A stretch of DNA of 64,000 nt from Micromonospora sonchi (lineage in GTDB: Bacteria > Actinomycetota > Actinomycetes > Mycobacteriales > Micromonosporaceae), in assembly GCF_014646235.1 (NCBI RefSeq), contig NZ_BMNB01000002.1, positions 186,001 through 250,000 on the forward strand. The letters run 5' to 3'. Position numbers and translations under genes: made by a program. The notes below the pieces were generated by a model. That model was given only the letters and a program-made list of their open reading frames with translations. It did no database searches and was not told where the DNA came from. Of the stretch, positions 51,712 to 61,295 are shown one piece after another (positions within the stretch are counted from its first letter, which is position 1; every line of letters starts with the position of its first letter).

Positions 51712-53340
51712 TCAGGTCAGTTTGGGGGTGGCGCGGTCGATAATGGCGGCGAAGTCGACCCCGGCGGGCAGGGTGCCGTAGGCGTGGCCACGGTCGCCGC
51801 CGAGCCGGGAGGCGCAGAAGGCGTCGGCTACGGCGGGGTGGCCGTACCGCACCAGCAGCGCGCCCTGGAGCAGCAGCGCCAGTTGTTCGACCACCCGGCG
51901 GGCCCGCACCTCCAGGTCGGCCGGGTCGGCCAGGGCGGCCAGCGCCTGGCGCGCGGCGGCGTCGAGTCGCGGGTCGGCGCCGGCGGCGGCCGCCACCTCG
52001 GCGCGGAACGCCGCCATCACCTCGGGCTGACCGGCCAGCGCGCGCAGCACGTCCAGCGCGGCGACATTGCCCGACCCTTCCCAGATCGAGTTCAGCGGCG
52101 ACTCGCGGAACAGCCGCGGCATGCCGGACTCCTCGACGTAGCCGTTGCCGCCCAGGCATTCCAGGGCCTCGGCGGCGTGGCCCGGCCAGCGCTTGCAGAC
52201 CCAGTACTTGCCGACGGCCAGGGCGATCCGCTTGAACGCGGTCTCCGTCGCGTCACCGCGCGCGGACCGGTCGGTCGCGCCGGCGAGGCGCATCATCAGC
52301 ACCGTGGCGGCCTCGGACTCCACCGCCAGGTCGGCCAGGACGTTGCGCATCAGCGGCTGGTCGACGAGGTGCCGGCCGAAGGCCCGCCGGTGGGCGGCGT
52401 GGTGCGCGGCGGTGATCAGGCCCTGCCGCATGCCGGCCGCCGCGCCGATCACGCAGTCCAGGCGGGTCAGGTTGACCATGTCGATGATGGTGCGTACGCC
52501 CCGACCCTCGTCACCGACCCGCCAGGCGACCGCGTCGTCGTACTCCACCTCGCTAGAGGCGTTGGAGCGGTTGCCAAGCTTGTCCTTCAGTCGCATCAGC
52601 CGCATCGGGTTGCGGCTGCCGTCGGGGAGCACCCGCGGGAGCAGGAAGCAGGTCAGCCCGCCCGGCGCCTGGGCCAGGGTGAGGAAGAGGTCGCACATCG
52701 GCGCGGAGGTGAACCACTTGTGCCCGGTCAGGCGGTAGCTGCCGTCGGGCTGCGGACGGGCGGCGGTGGTGTTGGCGCGTACGTCGGAGCCGCCCTGCTT
52801 CTCCGTCATGGACATGCCCGCCAGCAAACCGCGCTTGGTCAGCGGCGCCCGCAGCCCGAAGTCGTACGCCGTGGTGGTGAGCAGCGGCTCGTAGCGTGCG
52901 GCCAGGTCCGGGGCGTGCCGCAGCGCCGGCACCGCCGCGTAGGTCATCGAGATCGGGCACCCGTGGCCGGCGTCGGGGCGCCAGGTGTAGAACTTCGCGG
53001 CCCGGGCGACGTGCGCGCCGACCCGGTCGTCGGCCCAGGGCGCGGCGTGCAGGCCGTGGCCGACGGCGGTGCGCATCAACTCGTGCCAGGAGGGGTGGAA
53101 CTCCACCTCGTCGATCCGGTGGCCGTAGCGGTCGTGGGTACGCAGCACCGGCGGGTGTTCGTTGGCCAGCCGGCCGTGCTCGATCGCCGGCTCGGTGCCG
53201 GCGAGCCGGCCGAGTTCGCGCACCTCGTCGGTGGCCCAGCCGGCGCCTTCGCGGGCGAGCCCGTCGAGCAGCGCCGGGTCGTCCGCGGCGTCGTGGCCGG
53301 CCAGGGGTGGAACCTGGTTGAACACCTCGTGTGTGGTCAC
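51712..53340 (-). CDS. acyl-CoA dehydrogenase, AidB-like
   Basis: A 542-residue flavoprotein dehydrogenase. GMSMTEKQGGSDVRANTT, GHKWFTSAPMCDLFLTLAQ and LGGNGYVEESGMPRLFRESPLNSIWEGSGNV are closest to the AidB subgroup, which is linked to alkylation damage and DNA protection. The extra C-terminal helical part is usual for it. The GTG at 53340 (VTTHEVFNQVPPLAGH) has GGAG upstream. Its metabolic substrate is unknown. Confidence 0.9.
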   Translation of the reverse strand: MTTHEVFNQVPPLAGHDAADDPALLDGLAREGAGWATDEVRELGRLAGTEPAIEHGRLANEHPPVLRTHDRYGHRIDEVEFHPSWHELMRTAVGHGLHAAPWADDRVGAHVARAAKFYTWRPDAGHGCPISMTYAAVPALRHAPDLAARYEPLLTTTAYDFGLRAPLTKRGLLAGMSMTEKQGGSDVRANTTAARPQPDGSYRLTGHKWFTSAPMCDLFLTLAQAPGGLTCFLLPRVLPDGSRNPMRLMRLKDKLGNRSNASSEVEYDDAVAWRVGDEGRGVRTIIDMVNLTRLDCVIGAAAGMRQGLITAAHHAAHRRAFGRHLVDQPLMRNVLADLAVESEAATVLMMRLAGATDRSARGDATETAFKRIALAVGKYWVCKRWPGHAAEALECLGGNGYVEESGMPRLFRESPLNSIWEGSGNVAALDVLRALAGQPEVMAAFRAEVAAAAGADPRLDAAARQALAALADPADLEVRARRVVEQLALLLQGALLVRYGHPAVADAFCASRLGGDRGHAYGTLPAGVDFAAIIDRATPKLT

Positions 53341-53388
53341 GGGACGACTCCAAGCGCGCGGCGGGTGAACGGAGAATTGAACCATCGT

Positions 53389-53554
53389 TCAGTTCTCGAC
53401 GGCAACACCGCCAACCCGCTTGGCGAACCAGTGGTGGGCGTACGGGTCGGCGTTGTAACGCGGAATCTCGCAGCAGCCGCTCCACCTCACCCGTGGCGGT
53501 GATCAGCCGGCCCCGCTGGCCGTCGCCGAGCGGCGCGAGCATCGACCAGGCCAT
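53389..53554 (-). pseudogene. MarR-like regulator C-terminal fragment, frameshifted
   Basis: The fragment MAWSMLAPLGDGQRGRLITA, then TGEVERLLRDS, resembles the last helices of MarR regulators. It then changes frame and continues NADPYAHHWFAKRVGGVAVEN to a stop at 53389. Its first ATG overlaps the MFS stop (TGATG). No DNA-binding part remains, so it is a remnant. Confidence 0.45.
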
Positions 53555-54816
53555 CAGGTATTGCCGTTGGCGACAGCCGCTTTTTCTGCCCGGTCAGCCC
53601 GAGTTCGAGCGCCCAGGGCGGATGGGGCCAGGGCCGCCAACGCGGCCGTCGCCAGCACAGCGGCACAGCCGTACAGCACGGTCGCGGCTCGCGTGGCCTC
53701 GGCGAGCGAGCCGAGCGCGTTCGTCGTGAGCACCAGCGGCAGGTTCTGCACGAGCACGAGCACGGCCTGCACCCGGGACAGGTGGGTGGCGGGTGTGGCG
53801 GCCAGTACCAGCGGGCCGACGTGGGTGGCGAACCCGCCCGATCCCAGGCCGGCCAGCAGCCCGGCCGCGATCGCACCGGCCGGGGTGGAGGCGGCACCCA
53901 GCGCGGCCACGCCGACGGCAGCCACCAGGAGGCTGGCGACGGCCGCCCGGTGCGGGTCGGCCAGCGCGCCACGCACCAGCACGAGCACCGCGACGCTCGC
54001 CGTGCCCAGCGCCAGTGCCGCGACGATCGCGCCGGCGGTCTGCGGCGGCCACGTCCGCTCCTGCGCCAGCAACGGCACCAGCAGCCCGGTGACGGGCAGC
54101 AGGAAGCCGGCGGCGACCCCGATCAGCAGCAGCGCGGGCCGCAGCACGGCATCCGACGCGGCGACCCGCAGCCCGTCCAGCGCGGCCCGCCACACCGGTT
54201 GCGCCGGCTCCGGCACGCCGCCGTCGTGGCCGTCCACCGCGTAGGGTCGCAGGGCCACCAGGACCGCCAGCAGCAACGCGAACGTGGTGGCGTTGGCCAG
54301 GGCCGCCCCGGCGAGCCCGGCCGCGACCAGGACCAGGCTGCCCGCCGCCGGACCGGCGAACAGTGCCAGCTGACCGGCCAGGTTGCGGGCCGACATCGCC
54401 CGAGCCAGCCCGGCCGCCGGCACCAGACGCCGGGGCATCGAGCCGGTGCTCGGCAGGTAGAAGGCGTCCACGATGCCGATGGCCAGGGCGGCCAGCAGCA
54501 GCGGCAGCCGCGGATCGGCCGACCACCACACGGCGACGGCCAGCACCAGCATGACCACGATCATCACCGCGTCCGAGACCACCATGACGGTCCAGGCGCC
54601 GAACCGGTCGGCCACCGCGCCACCGACCAACAGCAGCAGCACCCGGGGCAGGACGATCGCGCTGATCACCAGCGCAGCGAAGCGACCTCCCTGCCCGGCC
54701 GCCACCCAGGCCATCGCGAAGGCCATGGTCTGCACGCCGAGCAGGGACAGGGTCGTACCGCCGAGCCACGTCCAGTACGTGCGCGGCAGCGCCGTCCGAC
54801 TGCCCGTTGTCGCCAC
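53554..54816 (-). CDS. MFS transporter
   Basis: A 420-residue major facilitator with about 12 helices. The loop between helices 2 and 3 reads GGAVADRFGAWTVMVVSDAV, typical of MFS drug or lipid exporters of the enterobactin-exporter-like group. The GTG at 54816 has AGGGAGG 7 bases upstream. Substrate unknown. It is followed directly by a MarR-like remnant, which may be what is left of its regulator. Confidence 0.88.
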   Translation of the reverse strand: MATTGSRTALPRTYWTWLGGTTLSLLGVQTMAFAMAWVAAGQGGRFAALVISAIVLPRVLLLLVGGAVADRFGAWTVMVVSDAVMIVVMLVLAVAVWWSADPRLPLLLAALAIGIVDAFYLPSTGSMPRRLVPAAGLARAMSARNLAGQLALFAGPAAGSLVLVAAGLAGAALANATTFALLLAVLVALRPYAVDGHDGGVPEPAQPVWRAALDGLRVAASDAVLRPALLLIGVAAGFLLPVTGLLVPLLAQERTWPPQTAGAIVAALALGTASVAVLVLVRGALADPHRAAVASLLVAAVGVAALGAASTPAGAIAAGLLAGLGSGGFATHVGPLVLAATPATHLSRVQAVLVLVQNLPLVLTTNALGSLAEATRAATVLYGCAAVLATAALAALAPSALGARTRADRAEKAAVANGNT

Positions 54817-54998
54817 CACGAAGCCTCCCTGAGTCGGGCACGCCGGCCGATGTCGGTGAGGTCCCTCGCCGGTGTCGTGCGATCGGCACTGTCCGGCCTC
54901 GACCCGGTCGAGGGTCAAGTCGTCGACGGTGCGGAACGGTTTCCCGTCGATGTGTCGCACCGGGACTGCGAGGGTTGCGATGTTGTCAACGGCTGATT

Positions 54999-55014
54999 AT
55001 GTTAGCGATAACAT
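54999..55014. promoter_or_regulatory. LacI-type operator upstream of GH127 gene
   Basis: ATGTTAGCGATAACAT is palindromic except for one pair. It lies about 95 bp before the GH127 ATG in AT-rich DNA and belongs to a set of four similar sites (57959, 63504, 63616). Confidence 0.7.
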
Positions 55015-55107
55015 CGACATCAGTCGCATTGACCAATGCGGCTGCGTGTGGGCCGGCGCGAGGGGCGGCACCTGGTCGCCCCTGCCCACAGAATCCCGGA
55101 GGCCGTC

Positions 55108-57849
55108 ATGCCCAACCCGTCACTCAACCGCCGCCACGTGCTCCAGGTCGCCGGCGCGGCGGCCCTCGCCACCGCGGTCGGCCCCGCCCTGCGCGGCGGC
55201 ACCGCCAACGCGGCGATCCCGCCTGCCCGGCCCGACCTCGGCGTCTCCGCGTACGCCTTCGACCTGGGTCAGGTGCGGCTGACCGCCAGCCGCTGGCTGG
55301 ACAACCAGAACCGCACCCTGAACTACCTGCGCTTCGTCGACGTCAACCGGCTGCTCTACACCTTCCGCGCCAACCACCGCCTCTCCACCGGCGGCGCCGC
55401 CGCCCTCGGCGGCTGGGAGGCACCCACCTTCCCCTTCCGCACCCACTCCCAGGGCCACTTCCTGACCGCCTGGTCGAACATGTGGGCCGTGCTCGGCGAC
55501 ACCACCTGCCGGGACAAGGCCAACCAGATGGTGGCCGAGCTGGCCAAGTGCCAGGCCAACAACGCCGCCGCCGGATTCAACGCCGGCTACCTCTGCGGCT
55601 ACCCCGAATCCGACTTCACCGCCGTGGAGAATCGCACCCTGAACAACGGCAACGTGCCGTACTACACGATCCACAAGACCCTCGTCGGCCTGCTCGACGT
55701 GTGGCGGCACATCGGCAACACCCAGGCCCGCGACGTGCTGCTGGCGCTGGCCGGCTGGGTCGACTGGCGTACCGGCCGGCTCACCTCGGCCCAGATGCAG
55801 GCCATGCTGGGCACCGAGTTCGGCGGCATGAACGCGGTGCTGACCGACCTGTACCAGCAGACCGGCGACGCCCGCTGGCTGACCGTCGCCCAGCGGTTCG
55901 ACCACGCCGCCGTCTTCAACCCGCTCGCCGCCAACCAGGATCAACTCAACGGGCTGCACGCCAACACCCAGATCCCGAAGTGGATCGGTGCGGCCCGCGA
56001 GTTCAAGGCCACCGGCACCACCCGCTACCGCGACATCGCCAGCAACGCGTGGAACATCACCGCCAACACCCGCACGTACGCGATCGGCGGCAACAGCCAG
56101 GCCGAGCACTTCCGCGCGCCCAACGCGATCTCCGGGTACCTGCGCAACGACACCTGCGAGCACTGCAACACGTACAACATGCTCAAGCTGACCCGGGAGC
56201 TGTGGCTGCTCGACCCGAACCGGATCGCGTACGTCGACTTCTACGAGCGGGCGCTGCTCAACCACCTCGTCGGCGCGCAGAACCCGGCCGACAACCACGG
56301 CCACATCACCTACTTCACGCCGCTGCAACCGGGCGGGCGGCGCGGCGTGGGGCCGGCCTGGGGCGGCGGCACCTGGAGTACGGACTACAACTCCTTCTGG
56401 TGCTGCCAGGGCACCGGGCTGGAGAGCAACACCACGCTGATGGACTCGATCTACTTCCACAACGGCAACACGTTGACGGTGAACCTGTTCATGCCGTCGG
56501 TGCTGAACTGGTCGCAGCGCGGCATCACGGTCACCCAGTCCACCGGCTACCCGGCCAGCGACACCACGACGCTCACCGTCACCGGCAACGCCGGCGGCTC
56601 GTGGACGATGCGCATCCGCATCCCGAGTTGGACGCAGGGCGCCACGGTCAGCGTCAACGGCGCCCAGCAGAACATCGCCACCACACCCGGCACGTACGCC
56701 GTCCTCACCCGCTCCTGGGCCGCGGGCGACACGGTGACCGTACGCCTGCCGATGCGGGTGATCCCGGAGCCGACGAACGACAACCCGAACGTCGTGGCGC
56801 TCACCTACGGCCCCGCCGTGCTCTCCGGCAACTACGGCAACACCGCGCTGTCGGCGCTACCCGCGCTGGCCACCTCCTCGGTCACCCGCACCAGCACCTC
56901 AGCGCTCACCTTCACCGCCACCGCCAACGGGTCACAGGTCAACCTGATCCCGTTCTACGACGCGCACGGGCACAACTACACCGTCTACTGGAGCACGGGC
57001 GGTCAGACCGGCCCCGCCGGCGCCACGTTCCGCCTGGTCAACGTCGCCAGCGGCCTGGTGCTGGGTATCGAGAACATGTCCACCGCCGACGGCGCCCCGG
57101 CGTTGCAGTGGGGCGACAACGGCACCACCGACCACGACTGGCAACTGGTGGTCGACGGCAGCGCGGTGCGGTTCCGCAACGCCAACAGCGGCAAGGTGCT
57201 CGGCGTGCAGGACATGTCCACCGCCGACAACGCGCAGGTCCTGCAATGGTCGGACACCGGCACGGCCGACCACCGGTGGACCATCGTGGACTCCGGCGAC
57301 GGCTCGCACAAGGTCCGCAACGGGCACAGCGGCAAGCTGCTGGCCGTTCTGGGCGGGTCGACCGCGCAGGGCGCCCGGGTGGTGCAGGACTCCGACAACG
57401 GCACGCTGGACAACCAGTGGCGGTTCCTTCCCAACGGTGCCCGCCGGATCCAGAACCTGGCCACCGGCCTCGTGCTCGGGGTGCAGAACATGTCCACCGC
57501 CGACGGCGGTCTGGTGATCCAGTGGGGCGACACCGGCACCGCTGATCACCTCTGGACCGCGGTCGTCGACAGCGGCGGCTACCTTCGGCTGCGCAACTCG
57601 CACAGCGGCAAGGTGCTGGGAGTGGAGAACGGTGGCAGTGCCAACGGCGCCCGCGTGGTGCAGTGGGCCGACAACGGCGCGACCAGCAACCGCTGGCGAC
57701 TGCGGTACGGCGCGAACGGCTACTTCCGGATCCAGTCCGCCAACGGCGGGCGCGTCCTCGGCGTGCTGAACGCCTCGTCGAGCCAGGGCGCCCAGATCAT
57801 TCTCTGGGACGACAACGGCGCCGGCGACCACCGCTGGCGGTTCATCTAG
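55108..57849 (+). CDS. secreted GH127 beta-L-arabinofuranosidase-like protein with ricin-type modules
   Basis: A 913-residue secreted enzyme. A twin-arginine-like signal (NRRHVLQVAGAAALATAV) precedes a GH127 (alpha/alpha)6 barrel. Its zinc-binding Cys cluster is visible as NDTCEHCNTYNMLK and SFWCCQGTGLES, and Cys acts as the nucleophile in this family. After a beta-sandwich (to about 635), two ricin-type beta-trefoil modules (CBM13-like) fill the C-terminus with repeated GKVLGV...ADGA..VQW patterns. It likely removes beta-linked L-arabinofuranose. The ATG at 55108 follows CGGAGG. Confidence 0.9.
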   Translation: MPNPSLNRRHVLQVAGAAALATAVGPALRGGTANAAIPPARPDLGVSAYAFDLGQVRLTASRWLDNQNRTLNYLRFVDVNRLLYTFRANHRLSTGGAAALGGWEAPTFPFRTHSQGHFLTAWSNMWAVLGDTTCRDKANQMVAELAKCQANNAAAGFNAGYLCGYPESDFTAVENRTLNNGNVPYYTIHKTLVGLLDVWRHIGNTQARDVLLALAGWVDWRTGRLTSAQMQAMLGTEFGGMNAVLTDLYQQTGDARWLTVAQRFDHAAVFNPLAANQDQLNGLHANTQIPKWIGAAREFKATGTTRYRDIASNAWNITANTRTYAIGGNSQAEHFRAPNAISGYLRNDTCEHCNTYNMLKLTRELWLLDPNRIAYVDFYERALLNHLVGAQNPADNHGHITYFTPLQPGGRRGVGPAWGGGTWSTDYNSFWCCQGTGLESNTTLMDSIYFHNGNTLTVNLFMPSVLNWSQRGITVTQSTGYPASDTTTLTVTGNAGGSWTMRIRIPSWTQGATVSVNGAQQNIATTPGTYAVLTRSWAAGDTVTVRLPMRVIPEPTNDNPNVVALTYGPAVLSGNYGNTALSALPALATSSVTRTSTSALTFTATANGSQVNLIPFYDAHGHNYTVYWSTGGQTGPAGATFRLVNVASGLVLGIENMSTADGAPALQWGDNGTTDHDWQLVVDGSAVRFRNANSGKVLGVQDMSTADNAQVLQWSDTGTADHRWTIVDSGDGSHKVRNGHSGKLLAVLGGSTAQGARVVQDSDNGTLDNQWRFLPNGARRIQNLATGLVLGVQNMSTADGGLVIQWGDTGTADHLWTAVVDSGGYLRLRNSHSGKVLGVENGGSANGARVVQWADNGATSNRWRLRYGANGYFRIQSANGGRVLGVLNASSSQGAQIILWDDNGAGDHRWRFI

Positions 57850-57865
57850 GGACAGGTGCGCGGGT

Positions 57866-57900
57866 GGTACGCGCCCCAGGCGCTGCCCTGGGGGCGTACC
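57866..57900 (+). terminator. hairpin after the GH127 gene
   Basis: GGTACGCGCCCCAGG pairs with CCTGGGGGCGTACC (57887-57900) with one extra base, 17 bp after the GH127 stop. It is a likely terminator. The 57850-58290 gap otherwise holds the operator at 57959 and no gene. Confidence 0.7.
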
Positions 57901-57958
57901 GGGCCGCGATCGGAGGCAGCAGGCGGGCGGCATTCAATTCATGACCGTCACTTGAACG

Positions 57959-57972
57959 TGTTATCGATAACA
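57959..57972. promoter_or_regulatory. perfect LacI-type operator upstream of the xylanase gene
   Basis: TGTTATCGATAACA is a perfect 14-bp palindrome with the central CG of LacI-family operators. It lies about 320 bp upstream of the GH10 start, so either a long 5' leader or a second site is implied. Confidence 0.75.
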
Positions 57973-58086
57973 TGTTAGTTTTCTGCCAACGGAGTTACGG
58001 GCACACTCCTGCACCGAGGTCGCCGGCCAGCAGGCCGAGGCGGTTCCCGCCGATCATCGGCGACCTGTCCGGGCCGGCATCCGTGA

Positions 58087-59667
<1,581 letters not shown>

Positions 59668-59687
59668 CCCACCCCGGCCCCCGGTCA

Positions 59688-59747
59688 GTTGATCAAGAGG
59701 TTTTGGTCAGAAGGAGCTCGAAGCCCGACCAAAACCTCTTGATCGAC
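59688..59747. terminator. hairpin between xylanase and LacI genes, GTTGATC family
   Basis: Arm 59688-59708 (GTTGATCAAGAGGTTTTGG...) pairs with 59727-59747 with one mismatch around an 18-base loop. It lies between two convergent stops and can end both transcripts. Confidence 0.75.
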
Positions 59748-59779
59748 ACGGCCTGGTGCGGGGTCGGGTCGGGTGGGGG

Positions 59780-60790
59780 TCAGCGGGAGGGGGGTTTGCC
59801 GACGCTCTGGCGGGCGACCAGCGCTGGGGCGATGGTCTCGCGCAGGGCGCCGCCGCTGTCCGACTCGATCTGCGCCAGCAGCATCTCCAGGCTCGCCCGG
59901 GCCACCGCGCCGAAGTCCGGCCGCACGGTGGTCAACGGCGGTATGAAGTACGCCGCCTCCGGTACGTCGTCGAAGCCGACCACACTGATGTCGTTCGGCA
60001 CCCGGCGGCCGTGCTCGTGCAGGGCCCGCAGCACCCCGAGCGCGAGATGGTCGTTGGCGGTGAAGACCGCGGTGACGTCGGGCATCCGGGCCAGCATCTG
60101 CCCGCACCGGTAGCCGGCCGCGGCCGACCAGTCCGCCGGCACCAACGGCGGAATCTCCGCTCCCGCAGCGAGCAGCGCCGCCCGCCAGCCCTCGATGCGG
60201 CCCGCGCTGTCGAACCAGTCGGAGGGCCCGGAAACGTGCCAGACCGTACGGTGGCCGGCGTCGAGCAGGTGCTGAGTGGCGGCCCGGGCACCGGCGGCCT
60301 GGTCGACCGTCACCAACGGCATGGGTCGGCGGGGATCACCGTCGACGGTCACCAGTGGAACCTCTTTGGGCAGGCGCTCGAGCGCCTCGCCGGCCGACTC
60401 CACCGGCGCGATCACCACGATGCCGGCGACCCGGTGCGCCAGGTGTCGCTCCACCGCCGCGGAGATCGACCGGTGATCGAGGTCACGCACGCTGCCCACG
60501 CTGACCGCGAACCCCGCCTCCGCGGCCGTCTGCTCCAGGGCGGCGAGCAGCGACGCCGGCCCGTAGAGGGTGGTGTTCTGCGCCACCACGCCGATCACCT
60601 GAGAACGACCGGTGACCAGCGCACGGGCCGCCCGGTTCGGCCGGTAGCCCAGTTCGGCGATTGCCGCCTGGACCCGCAGCCGGGTCTGTTCACGCACGTT
60701 CGGATGGCCGTTGAGCACTCGCGAAACCGTTTGATGGGAAACGCCAGCGAGGCGAGCCACGTCCGTCATCGCAGGATCGCGTACGGCCAT
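59780..60790 (-). CDS. LacI family regulator, probable xylan/arabinan regulator
   Basis: A 336-residue repressor: HTH and hinge (MTDVARLAGVSHQTVSRVLN) and a sugar-binding domain (VAQNTTLYGPASLLAALEQ, VVGFDDVPEAAYFIPPLTTV). It lies between the xylanase and the GH43 genes, so it is the natural candidate to bind the four TGTTAGCGATAACA-like sites. The ATG at 60790 has GGGAG upstream. Confidence 0.92.
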   Translation of the reverse strand: MAVRDPAMTDVARLAGVSHQTVSRVLNGHPNVREQTRLRVQAAIAELGYRPNRAARALVTGRSQVIGVVAQNTTLYGPASLLAALEQTAAEAGFAVSVGSVRDLDHRSISAAVERHLAHRVAGIVVIAPVESAGEALERLPKEVPLVTVDGDPRRPMPLVTVDQAAGARAATQHLLDAGHRTVWHVSGPSDWFDSAGRIEGWRAALLAAGAEIPPLVPADWSAAAGYRCGQMLARMPDVTAVFTANDHLALGVLRALHEHGRRVPNDISVVGFDDVPEAAYFIPPLTTVRPDFGAVARASLEMLLAQIESDSGGALRETIAPALVARQSVGKPPSR

Positions 60791-61081
60791 TTCATACTCC
60801 CGCCCGTGGGTCGCCGCGGCCCGTCGACGCTGACCGGAGCGGCCTTGTTTCACGATCCCTCTCGCAACGCCCACGCCCGGTCCGTGCCCGCCGGGTGGCC
60901 AGCGCTAGATCACCGACAGTCTACGCCAGCGATGACGTCGATCGCGGACAGGTCGGGCGCGTCCGGCAGTTCGCGCCATGACCGACGCCAATGGGGCAGG
61001 CCACGTTCCGGAGGTGTCCCATCGAGGTGCGGCGAAAGGCCGCCTCAGCAGCACGAATGAGCCCGCGCCGCACTTCGCACG

Positions 61082-61224
61082 GAAATACGGCACGGCCGGT
61101 GCCGTATTTCGCACGCACGGCGCGGCCCGTGCCGTGCTCCTCGTGGGAGTACGGCACGGGCCGCGACAGGGTGCGCGGGTGGCGCCGAGTTGGGCGCCAC
61201 CCGCGCGTCACCGGTGCCCGGTGA
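61082..61224 (-). terminator. cluster of four hairpins after the GH43 gene
   Basis: Four inverted repeats follow each other: 61082-61110 (12-bp arms, GAAATACGGCAC), 61121-61165 (15-bp arms, CGCGGCCCGTGCCGT), 61173-61206 (14-bp arms, GCGCGGGTGGCGCC) and 61208-61224 (7-bp arms, TCACCGG). All are perfect. They lie past the minus-strand GH43 stop and before the LacI start. The rest of 60791-61295 shows no gene. Confidence 0.8.
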
Positions 61225-61295
61225 CCTCCCTCTCTCGGTGGGCGGCGCTGCCGGAGGAGAACGCCGCACCCGTTCCGAGGGCCGCCTGCGCTACG

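Noticed and set aside
49276..53502. A 1408-codon plus-strand open frame
   Set aside because: It lies antisense to the arabinofuranosidase-like and acyl-CoA dehydrogenase genes and has Arg/Gly/Val-rich shadow composition without any domain.
60905..61211. Small minus-strand open frames before the LacI gene
   Set aside because: They lie over the hairpin cluster and encode Arg-rich sequence without ribosome sites.
61082..61224. Hairpin cluster as a CRISPR array or riboswitch
   Set aside because: The units differ in sequence, spacing is irregular and there is no repeat-spacer pattern; it follows a stop codon instead of preceding a start.
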